Shown piece by piece: positions 1-8,467 of a DNA stretch of 17,924 bases (its first letter is position 1; every line of letters begins with the position of its first letter). The notes beneath the pieces are model-generated. The model had not been told where the DNA came from. It did not search any database and saw only the letters and a list, made by a program, of their open reading frames with translations. The DNA comes from Porogramme epimiltina (taxonomy: Eukaryota; Basidiomycota; Agaricomycetes; Polyporales; Polyporaceae): the NCBI GenBank assembly GCA_900155495.1, contig FTLJ01000895.1, positions 1 to 17,924 of the forward strand, given 5' to 3'. Position numbers and translations under genes: made by a program.

Positions 1-1029
1 TTCGTTCTGTATGTATTTAATCCCTGCCTCAGCGCAGACGAATACCAGCTTTGTTTTGTCACCTTCCAGCTCATCGTCTTCGTCGCCCTTTCTCTCGCGC
101 ATCGGCGCGTTCGTCTTTAGTATTTTCGCCACCTCGTTATTTTATCGACAGCCTCACACGTCCGCCTCCGGCCTCCTACTACCCTCTTGCCTCGGCCTTC
201 GGCCTCGGCCTCTCTCTCCTCTCTCGCTCCCCGCGCGCACGCTTGTCCGACTCGCTCCGTGACCCTCGCCCCCAGCAGACCTCCCGGTCCGCGTCACATC
301 AGCGGCAAGAGAGATAGAGGTAGAGGGAGCTCGCCGAAGGGGACACGATGGAGTGCGAGCGGCCCGCTCAGTGCGGAGCGCAGTCCTCGGGGCCAGGGAA
401 TGGGCTTCCAGAAGGGATACCATGTGTCAGCGGTGACGGAATCTTGAACGGGGACGACAGAGGGCACTATACCGTGATGCAGAGCAGCAAAGAAAGGATG
501 ACATGCGGGGATGATTGCTCTGTCAGGCATGATCGGCGGCACACCGAAGATCAGCGCAGCGGTGGAGATCCGAAGACGACGCTCACTCACCGGACAACGG
601 TCAAGCAGGAGGCGTTCTCTCGTTGGACGGAGATTGGCTACCGGCGAAGCGAAGAGCCACTGGCAAGGCTGTCAAAGTGAGGCGCGGGGATACGTCAGAC
701 GCCGGGCCGGAGCACCTTCCAGGGGGAGCGCGTTGTCGGCGTGGTACCCGGCAGCCTGAGGCGTGGCAGCGAAGGCAGCTGGCGGGAGTCCCGAGCGGAA
801 GCGCGCAGAAGGGAGACGCTAGCGGTGGGAGCTGTCAAGGTGCGCAGGACCCAACTTGAAGACCGTGCGTGAGCCTGGCCATATCGTCCCAGTGCGCAAG
901 AGTGCGCATTTTCGCCGGCGCGACGAACGGAGACAGCCGAGAAAGTGACCATGACCGTTACGTAACGTCACTGTCATATCAGCCCAGTTCGTCGCGGACT
1001 CCCCTCATGTCGTGACGCCGATATCGGCC
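1..1029. other. No gene assigned (1-1029)
   Basis: About 130-290 is rich in C and T and includes a short CCTCGG/CCTTCGG reiteration (about 189-212), the kind of tract often found in basidiomycete promoters. Open frames of about 100 codons exist on both strands at about 294-680. None has a domain, a convincing splice structure or a clear advantage over its antisense, so I leave them out. A 12-bp perfect palindrome lies at 956-967. Confidence 0.5.
956..967. promoter_or_regulatory. Perfect 12-bp palindrome CGTTACGTAACG
   Basis: The core TTACGTAA is the type of site bound by bZIP dimers of the C/EBP or CREB/ATF kind. It stands about 60 bp upstream of a CCAAT at about 1029 and about 160 bp upstream of the plus-strand ATG at 1129, which would suit a promoter if that frame is real. 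The role is inferred. Confidence 0.3.
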
Positions 1030-1994
1030 AATCGCTCTTGCCCTGGTCCCTGACGCCTACCTCTCCCACCGCATCTCGCATACACTGCTCCCCCGTCGTA
1101 CTAACTGCCCTTTTATCCTGCGCTAACCATGCGTGCTACCAACAGAACCATCCGGCAGCTCAAGTTGCGCCGAACCAACTCCCTCAGCCCCCAGACTTTG
1201 CCGCCGTCCCCTCGCCTTGTCGATTTTGAAGATGGCGCCTTGTCGGTTCCGCCTGTTCAACAGCTGTTGTGACCCAATGGGCGGAGAGCTTCTATAATCC
1301 AACTCAGTATGTTTCCGTTCAGTCTCATGATCCATTTGGAGGCTAAAATCAGGACACACTCTCGAGAAACACGTACCCTCGGTGTACATACTCTCCCTTC
1401 CACGAGTCAGAAGCATCGCTACCTTGCTCCTCTTGCTCCAATAGGGGCACTGGATTCAGGTCGGGCATGACTCGGAGCTGTGCTGGCATATCAATAACCA
1501 GTACGTATTCTCCACCCTGCTGTAGGAATCGCGCTCAACGGTGCACACAGCTTCTTATTGAATCCCCACCGAATTCTCGTGAAGCACTCTTCTGTCCTGG
1601 CATGATTTTTACACGCAGAACTCGTAAACATACACCCCCCTCGTCATCGACATCGCGTCCACTTGCCCACGTCCAAACACGGAATTACCCCCACACAGTA
1701 ACAACACTGGGACGTTTCGACCCGTATATCGGTCTCCTGGAGTTGCCTTCTCCCCTGAAAGTGCTGGGCGGCCTCCCGGGTGACTTCCTCCGACACCCGC
1801 CGATCTACCCAAGTTCCGGGCGACTCAGAATATCCGTCAGTGGGGTGACCGCATCGTGCATAGACTGGGGAGTTTAGGTTCGTCGTCTGCGTACCATATA
1901 TCGCTGGGTTTGGACGCTCCTGTACGCTGCTAGACCCGTCGTGTATACTATGTGGAAATAAATATATTTTCTGTAATTTACGAGCATGCAACAT
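1030..1994. other. Possible degraded or unrecognised coding region, strand unresolved
   Basis: Both strands show coding-like pieces. On the minus strand, an exon from 1519 to 1377 reads QGGEYVLVIDMPAQLRVMPD and onward. It can splice through a 34-nt GTACGT...TTTTAG segment (1343-1376), in phase, into LQMDHETERKHTELDYRSS and on to a stop at 1123. A minus frame from the ATG at 1994 could lie upstream. On the plus strand, a CCAAT (about 1029), a pyrimidine-rich leader and an ATG at 1129 open a 46-codon frame (MRATNRTIRQLKLRR). Another open frame runs about 1353-1877, with AATAAA near 1958. The 34-nt intron is short even for fungi. I recognise no domain on either strand and regard this as a relic or an unknown small gene. 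Confidence 0.25.
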
Positions 1995-2383
1995 CTCATG
2001 AGCACGACAACGACTGCCTCTTCAGTCATCACCCTCTCGAGTCTCGCATGCACCCCGCCCTCCGGTGAAGCTTCCCTCTGCGCATGCTACTGAACAACGC
2101 GGAATCAACCCCGCCTCGACTGTGCGTCTGCCCCATCTGTCGCGCCAACAAGCCCGTCCCGGCCGCTACAGAGACGAGTACCTCGCTGCACGGCGCTTGG
2201 CGCTGACGATGGTGACCGAGATTGCGTGGACTGGGCACGCGAAGGAGGTTCGACAGGAGCGGGTTGTAGGGAGCGGGTGCGCGCGGCGGTGAGGGACGGA
2301 AGTCGATGGCAGAATCGTGCCCGTGCCGATAGTTAGCTTGGGCACTTGCAGCATGAGGCGGTTCCTAACGGGAGCGTCTTAAC

Positions 2384-2438
2384 CTAAAAGCAGGGCAGGT
2401 CAAGAATGGACGAAGGAGTCAAAAGGGTGTCGACTTAC
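2384..2438 (-). other. Intron-like segment in the left module of repeat copy A
   Basis: On the minus strand this 55-nt segment begins GTAAGTCG, has TTGAC about 20 nt before its end, and finishes CTTTTAG. The matching place in the right-hand copy (17070-17125, 56 nt) also begins GTAAGTCG and ends CTTTCAG. Both sides of the junction are conserved: CCCGT before it and AAGACGCTCCC after. Retention of all splice signals in two diverged copies suggests a real spliced transcript. The protein frame is not obviously conserved, and the downstream frame that is open in the other copy starts with a stop here. Confidence 0.5.
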
Positions 2439-2604
2439 GACGGGGAGGCAGTTGGGAGGACAGACCTCAGGGCGTCCGTCCAGATATATAGAACTGTCCG
2501 CTGAGATGGACGGGAGCACCAGGAGGAGGGCACGATGAGTGTGCATCAGCGCATGCAAGACGCCGTGGGTACAGCAGGCGATTAAGATTACAGTCGCCCT
2601 TCAC

Positions 2605-2650
2605 CTAAACATGATAGAAACGAAGCGCAAAGCATTAAGCATAAACCTAC
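2605..2650 (-). other. Second intron-like segment in repeat copy A
   Basis: On the minus strand it runs from GTAGGTTTATG to CATGTTTAG (46 nt). In the right-hand copy the donor GTAGGTGTCTATG at 17311 and the inner word GAATGCTTTG are recognisable, but the equivalent acceptor reads GTTTAAT, so the AG is lost there. Just upstream both copies hold a possible ATG GAG start, with different codons after it. Confidence 0.35.
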
Positions 2651-2722
2651 TCACTCGGCCGTTCTCGATCCTCCATCGGACGCACGCGCGGTGAGCCTCA
2701 AACACCTCAACGCAGCCCAATA

Positions 2723-3319
2723 CTATCAGTCCGCCGGTTTTTCCGTTTCATTTTCCGAAAGCTCACAATGCGCGCACATGTACTCCTTTCGCCATAGAAT
2801 TTGGTACATACGTGGCCACAGCATACATTCACAACTGTGCCAAGTTTCAGAATTTAATGCTTGGATGCAAGGGTGCAGTGAATATTTTCGTTCTCGAAAC
2901 GCTCCCGATCATACGTAAAGGTAGTTCTTCCGTTTCTGCTAAGCGAGGGGTGCCGCCCTCAGAGGATCTTGCTACCCCTCCTCTACCTCAACCACGACAC
3001 AATCGGAAGTCACCAAAGCACTGTAAACATGTATTTTCTTCAGCATATCCACATACCGCTTGTGTAGAATGCTCGCGCAAACGGGGATCTAGTGAAGTGA
3101 TATTGAGCACGTGATCCATCACGCCCATCAAAGGGTGTACACGCACTTTTTCGATGGTAGCTCCTCAGCCACTCAACGATTAAGGGTAAAAAGTGGATTC
3201 ATGGAGCCACAGGAGCCATAGTTAGCACTGATGATTTTTCAGGGGGCCAGACATGACCGTGGAAGGAGAAATGGGAGATGTTCCGAAAGCTGAATTCGGA
3301 AAAACCCCCGGACTGATAG
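2723..3319. mobile_element. MITE-like non-autonomous DNA transposon, 597 bp, TA target duplication
   Basis: The ends are 23-bp terminal inverted repeats at 2723-2745 and 3297-3319. They agree at 21 of 23 positions: CTATCAGTCCG, a two-base difference, then GGTTTTTCCG. Both sides are flanked by TA (2721-2722 and 3320-3321). The interior is more AT-rich than its surroundings and has no transposase-like frame, so the element must depend on a transposase from elsewhere. The TA duplication fits the Tc1/mariner-pogo superfamily, though the termini are not ones I can assign to a named family. It interrupts a larger repeat whose unoccupied counterpart lies near 17422. An 11-bp word, TTCCGAAAGCT, occurs in direct orientation about 30 bp inside each end (2753-2763 and 3281-3291). 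Confidence 0.85.
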
Positions 3320-4176
3320 TACAACCACGCACGCCGCGACGTCACCTCAGTATCCCGCGGTTGCAGCCCACAAAGCCTCAGGCCTCAGCCCCCGCCCTAC
3401 CGCGCCCGCGCCTCCGAGCTGGGCCGAACATTGTGTTACGGAGCTCCCGGTCGCGCCTCGCGAGGGCCGCCACTGCACAATCCACAACAGCTCTCGGGGG
3501 GCGGGGCGGCCAAGATGACGGGCACAGCTCATGCGGTCGCGCGCCGGCCACGGGAAGCGGCCGCTGCGGCATCGGCCTAGGCTAGAAGGGAGCTGGCGAG
3601 CCTGCGCGCCGCGCCGCCCAACGTGGCCCCTGTGCGCTGTCCCGGGTGCGCGTGGCGGACCGCGCGGGGCGTCCGCGCGGTGGTCACTGGCTGGGAGGCG
3701 GTTTTGGGGAGCTTAGAGCGACCTGATGGTGTATCGTTAGAGGCGCGGCGCGCTGGCATCCTACAACCTAACCTAAGCCCCCCCCCTGCACCGGGGCGCC
3801 AGCCCTCCCACGGCGTCCGCATGCACATCCCGACCAAGAGCATTGCGCATAGGTGCAATCTTAACGTCTTTCGTGAAGCGCTTAGGAGCATAGCACGGCA
3901 CCGTAAGGGCGGACGGTCAGCGCGCGCGCGCTCCCCAAAGCCACCCCGAGGCCACTCGGGAGAGAGAAGGGGATGTCGGTAGCAGCGCGCGGCGCCAGTG
4001 AAGCAGTTAGGGACGCATACAGCCAGCACCGCAGGGCCCCCACAAACTCCACGTATGGGGCGAGGCGCGTTGACAGGAGGGGAGGACCGTCCAGTTGAGT
4101 GGCTTCAGCACTGTGACGCCCAAGGATGCCGGTGGCCTCGCGCGACGGGGAATAGGGCGGCGTCGCGGTTGAACAG

Positions 4177-4195
4177 CACGCGGAAATTCCGCGTG
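4177..4195. other. 19-bp near-perfect palindrome at the end of repeat copy A
   Basis: CACGCGGAA and TTCCGCGTG are exact reverse complements around a single A. The palindrome sits where similarity to copy B fades and just before the small module at 4290. It is absent from the matching place near 16430. It may mark a rearrangement junction. Confidence 0.4.
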
Positions 4196-4289
4196 AATAG
4201 CAGCCATGCTGCGTATTCAAGCATTAGATGGTGCGCATATGGTCGGCGAAGGGGCCGAGGACGCACCCGTAAGCCTGTTACGCACCGCG

Positions 4290-4470
4290 GGGAACCACCG
4301 CCCTGCGCGCGCGACGGCGTACCGGCCGCGCGGCCCACGTGAGCGCCGTTGTGACCAGGTGGCGCTCGCAAAAAACTCGCCGCGCGCAGTGCGCGGGCTC
4401 GCTCGCAGAGCGCGTGCGTATTCGCGATTGGACCAGTCGGGAGGGCGCGCCGGGCTTCCAACGACTCGAC
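4290..4470. repeat. Small repeat module shared with 7226-7420
   Basis: The segments 4412-4449 and 7368-7405 match at 32 of 38 positions (GCGTGCGTAT, then CGCGAT, then GGGAGGGCGCG). Weaker similarity extends left to CCGCCCTGC at about 4303 and 7233. On the minus strand the first copy reads GGTCCAATCGCG, which includes a CCAAT. It may be part of a promoter-like module, but no gene start is seen next to it. Confidence 0.55.
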
Positions 4471-4885
4471 ATCGTTGCGACATCCACCCCGCTACCGCAA
4501 CCCCGAACCCATCTAGATCTTCCCCCGCCCTCATCGCGCCCACGCCCACGAGCCGCGCCCAACTCCGCATCGAGAAACTCCCATCGCGACTCGCTCGCGC
4601 CGTCGCTGCACGACCCCAAACGATTCGCGGGGACCAGGGCAGCCAGGAAGACGGGCGGCCCCGCGCAGGCCACGGGACGCGGCGGCGGTGGCGTCGGCCC
4701 AGGCCAGCAGAGAACCGGCGAGCGTGCGCGCGGCGCCGCCCGACGTGGCCCGCGCGTGCCGTCCTCGGGTGCGCGGGGCGGACGGCACGGGGTGCGCGTG
4801 CGGGGGCTGGGAGAGCGTTTGGCTAGGGGGCGTTTAAGCGTGGTCAGGGGAGGGAGTTTGGTCGTCGCGAGGGGCGGGCAGGGAA
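4470..4885. repeat. Partial repeat copy (D) with the alternative right end
   Basis: It shares GAACCGGCGAGC (4712 and 17671) and a 25-bp identical stretch at 4732-4756 and 17691-17715 with the copy at the window's right edge. It ends with CGTTTAAG (4831, also 15585) and CGAGGGGCGGGCA (4868, 15626 and 17909). This right end differs from that of copies A and B, so the family has two end types. It follows copy A in the same orientation, forming a head-to-tail pair. Confidence 0.65.
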
Positions 4886-7225
4886 GCGCTTGATGAAGGG
4901 GCGAATGGAGCCGTGGAGGAGCCGTTGGGCCTGTTGCGCGCGATGGAGGTTATCCAACAATGGGCTTGCCACGAAGAACTGTCGTCGCGGGCGCGCGCGG
5001 ACGTGTAGCGATCATGCCAGCGAGTCTATGCTCGATAATCGCCGAGGTGTCTCGTTTGCAGCTGGGACAGATGACTTGTGGGGCTTTTGCGCAACGGTCT
5101 TTCGCTAGCGAGTGTCGAAGAGGGAGAAATGTAACCTGTGCTTCCTTCAGGGGTGGAGGTGGACTATGAGGGTCAAAGGAGTGGCGAAATCGAGAGACCG
5201 CCGGATGTGGAGAGTCAACTTGTCAGAAGCGGTGGAGCGAGAGGGGTACGTACCTGCTAATCGGGCAGTGACGGGAGATCTTCATGGATCGCTGGCTTCG
5301 TGGGCCAGGTCGAGAGAGAGGTTTTGTAAGGATACGAATGTCGGCGCGTGGGGAACGGGCTAGACTCGACACCGAGCTTGTAAGCGAACGTACTCACAAC
5401 GCCATGTTGAAGGGACCTTGTGGAAGATGGCCGAGAATCTTGCAGACCCGCACCAGCTTGATACCCACTCCGTGAGCGGACACTACGTCGAAGTGGAGGG
5501 GGGACTGCCGGAGGCAGGAATGGGCTGTAACGGGGGAGGGCAGACAGGGCTCTATTGGCTGGAGACCGAGGTCGGCGACTTAGCGATAAGGGGATTGGAG
5601 GAGGGAATGGCACGTACATGGTGTCCCTGACTACTCTGGGTGCTCGGGGCATGGTAGCGTGGTCGAGGGCGCACCAGGGAGAGGAGCAAGGGTGGCGATT
5701 GGATACAGCCCTGACAGGGCGAGAGGTGCCGGCTAAGCGGACACCAGAGCCGGGGAGGGACGTCGACGACTTGAGGACACCTGCTGAGGGGAGCGTATGG
5801 CGCTGGGAGGTAGAGGGTGTGTCAGGAAGGGACGCAGGAGCACGGCGGGAGCCGACTGACGATATGCACTGGGCACTGGTGGGGGGCATGGAGGGCAGCC
5901 AGTCCATCTGGAGGCTGTCGCTTCTGTAGGGGGTATCGACGCGTAGGGAGGGGACGAGCAGCGCCAGCCAGTCGGCGTGGGTTGGTCGAGGAAGGAAGCA
6001 GGCCCCAGTGACGGCCCAGGGGAACGCGATCGACGTCGAGGGGCCGAGTGCAGATTTGAGGACGCCCACCAACACGACGAGCGGTGGTCACCGTCGTTGG
6101 ACCACGGCAGGCCGGCCCGGCAGAGCTAGATCTCGATCGACGCTCGCGTGGCCGCTCCCCCCATGCTCGCGGCTACAGACTGTATTGAGCTCCCTTCCAC
6201 GGTTTCCTCGCCACCCTCGCCACTCTCCACTCGCTATGAGTCTTGGTTGTCCATTAATACGTAACGTGCCTTCTGCTCACACATTAACACTGTATGTATA
6301 CCATGCAGAACTATCAACATATTTGGTTTGATATGTAAAGCGTGCACACTACGAATTACTGCACGGCCGTGACAGACGTTTGAGGCAACACCCTCAACAG
6401 CCATTTCTCTCCAGTGTTCCATGCCAGGCATGCAACGTATCAACACCGGCCTTCCTCCGCGCGCCTGTTAACGTCCTCAAACCTGTCATCAGCACCACCT
6501 TCTGAGGATGCACTGTATACATCGTGCCTACAAGCTCTCCCGCTCGCTGCGCGCATGCCTCGCGGCTGCCATCCGTCGCTAGGGCTCAACAACAACGGCC
6601 CGGTCAGGAGTGTGCCGCAAACGCAGACGGGGCGGTCGGACGGCCGTCGTGGAGAGCCAGGCGAGAGACGGCGGCACGAGAGTAGTATCTTCGCGCGCGT
6701 CGCTGCCCGATTCAGCTGTAGCGGAGCGTCGCTGGGAGCGCGCGAGGACTGTGGTCGGTGGTATGAGAGGCGGACATCGGTCTCAGCCGGGCGCGCTTCT
6801 GCGCGCATTGTTCGAGTTGCACCTTGGACGACTACTGGGGATGGGCTGGAGGCCGGAGCGGTAGGGGTGCGGGTAGAGGTGGATGTGGGCAGCCTCGCGA
6901 GAGGGTGGGCGCGCACGCGAGTTGGTCGGGCGATGAGCCAGCGTGGTTGAATGCATGGCCCTCAGCGGGCGCGGGGAGTGTGATGGGGCGCACAGGGCTT
7001 GGCGTTTTCTTCCTTTACGCTCTCCTACAACGCGCGGGTATCTGAAAGCGACGGACCTTCGAAGCGAGCGTCCAGCGACGCCGCGCGCGCGGAGAGGTGA
7101 GCGCGGCGCGCTTAGACGCCGCGTCGCGCGACCCTGCCGACAGCATCCGCAACCTCTGCTAAGTAGCAAAGTGACGATCGCGGGGTTGTGGATAGCCAGG
7201 AAACTGGTTAGTGTGGTAGCGCGCG
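4886..7225. other. No gene assigned (4886-7225)
   Basis: GC-rich sequence with many overlapping open frames on both strands. The longest, 272 codons on the minus strand at 5257-6075, is Ser, Pro and Arg rich with no domain. A clean minus-strand intron-like pattern (GTACGT at 5253 to CTCATAG at 5164) sits just beyond its stop but does not join it in frame. A more AT-rich island at about 6230-6550 breaks the GC-rich stretch. I see no transposase, reverse transcriptase or terminal repeats. Confidence 0.5.
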
Positions 7226-7420
7226 GGGTGCGACCGCCCTGCACGAGCGCGCGCGCGAAGGGGTACTGGTCGCGCGCAGCCTATGCTCGCGGGCAGGTGT
7301 CGCTCAGAGAGCCCGGCCGTGGCGCTACGCGCGGAGTGGCGCGCGGAGCCCTTACGTTGTCCCTCGTGCGTGCGTATGCGCGATCGGTCCAACTGGGAGG
7401 GCGCGGCGGGCGGGCGCGCT
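7226..7420. repeat. Isolated copy of the small module found at 4290-4470
   Basis: It begins near the CCGCCCTGC word at 7233 and carries the best-matched block at 7368-7405. Here the module is not followed by the long repeat, so it can move or persist separately. The surrounding sequence is rich in GCGC runs, which inflates chance similarity outside the core block. Confidence 0.45.
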
Positions 7421-8289
7421 CTGAGGCAGGGTGAGCAGCGTGCCGTTCGTAGCCGCTGCCCTGCGCGACCGCGATCCGAGCGCGTGTCGGTAGGCAGGGT
7501 GCGGCGCGAAACGCGTGCGGCCTTCATGATCAGTGGCCGGGCGTGGCAGCCGGTCCGCGCGGTTGGCATATGGGAGAGAAACGATGGGCGGGCTCTGCGC
7601 GGGGTGCGCATATATGCACTTTAGAAGATGGTGTAGCGAGCTAGAGCGCACGAGGCGGCGCGACGGTGTGGTGGCGCGGATGCCTCGCAGGACGGCAAGG
7701 AGCTGAAGGAAGGCGGACGGACAGAGCGAGCGCCATACAGAGACCGTCTAAAGGCCCCGGGTTGCTCTTCGTGCAGCTTTTAGTGACGGTCAGCACTCAG
7801 CAAGGGGCGGAGGGCATGGAGTAGACAGCAGCATTCAGAGGGCGTCCGACTATGAGGGAGCCGATGAGAGCACTCTTGTGGAGCCCGATGCATCCGCTTG
7901 TGGCAGACGCACGTTGGGTGGCTTATGAACGGGTCCCCGCACATAGCTAGCCATGCGCGATCGCCCAGGTGCGGGGGCTAGACCAGGCTCAGGATGGCAG
8001 GTGGGCATTCTTGGGGGAGCGTCTTGGCTGGGGAGAACAGGGGAGCGCCAGGGATCCAGTGAGACAGAAGCCGCCATGCGGACCGACGGAGGCGAACACG
8101 GTCGACGTCAGCGCAGCCTGACCACGCGCACGCAGAGTGCTGCAGTGGCGAGAGACGGCGGAGACGGCACCGGCGGGCGAGTTGGCAGAGAAGAGCGTGC
8201 ATGGCGCCGAGCGACTGTGGGGCAGGCGAGCAAGGAAGCACGACAGGCCCAACGGGAGTGCAGCGCCTGAGAGGCCGCTCATCTGCGTC
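7421..8289. other. No gene assigned (7421-8289)
   Basis: GC-rich and purine-rich on the plus strand. Open frames up to about 150 codons (minus, 7159-7611) and 105 codons (plus, 7953-8270) are Arg/Gly/Ala-rich without recognisable domains and overlap frames on the other strand. A 10-bp palindrome GCATATATGC occurs at about 7607-7616. Confidence 0.5.
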
Positions 8290-8467
8290 TATAAATAACC
8301 TGGAGGCCTAGGCCCCTCCAGCGCTTGTCAAGTGGCCATGAGCCTGACATGCTCGTCGCTGAACGGCTCCGTGGGACATGGACGCTATAAACACAGAAGA
8401 GAAGCAATGGGGATTGGCTGACAGTACGGAATAGAGGTGATACAACCATAGCCCGGGGATGGATACA
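8290..8467 (-). other. 3' flank of the NLR gene
   Basis: This is the stretch downstream of the NLR stop on the minus strand. I see no canonical AATAAA in that direction, which is common in fungi. A GC-rich imperfect inverted repeat (CTGGAGGCC with GGCCCCTCCAG) lies at about 8300-8321, next to an AT-rich TATAAATAA on the plus strand at about 8290. The transcript may end here, but no signal fixes the site. Confidence 0.35.

Larger units (their letters stand above)
2370..4176. repeat. Long copy (A) of the window's dispersed repeat family, split by the MITE
   Basis: The left module (2370-2722) aligns with 17056-17424, from GGAGCGTCTT to CAAACACCTCAAC. The right module (3320 to about 4176) aligns with 17425 onward and with 15649-16430. 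Exact shared words include CGCCCTACCGC (3393, 15659, 17472), an 18-bp word at 3831-3848 and 16072-16089, AGGCCACTCGGGAG (3949 and 16215), and GCGAGCCTGCGCG (3596 and 15439). Copies are clearly diverged, so the family is old. All are in the same orientation. No reverse transcriptase, transposase or terminal repeats are visible, so the class is unknown. Confidence 0.75.

Noticed and set aside
5257..6075. 272-codon open frame on the minus strand as a gene
   Set aside because: The composition is Ser/Pro/Arg-rich and low-complexity, open frames also occur on the opposite strand, no domain is visible, and the nearby intron-like signals do not join it in frame. Long open frames are expected by chance in sequence this GC-rich.
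8284..8297. TATAAATAA on the plus strand as a promoter TATA box
   Set aside because: No plus-strand gene starts downstream; the region is the 3' side of the minus-strand NLR gene.
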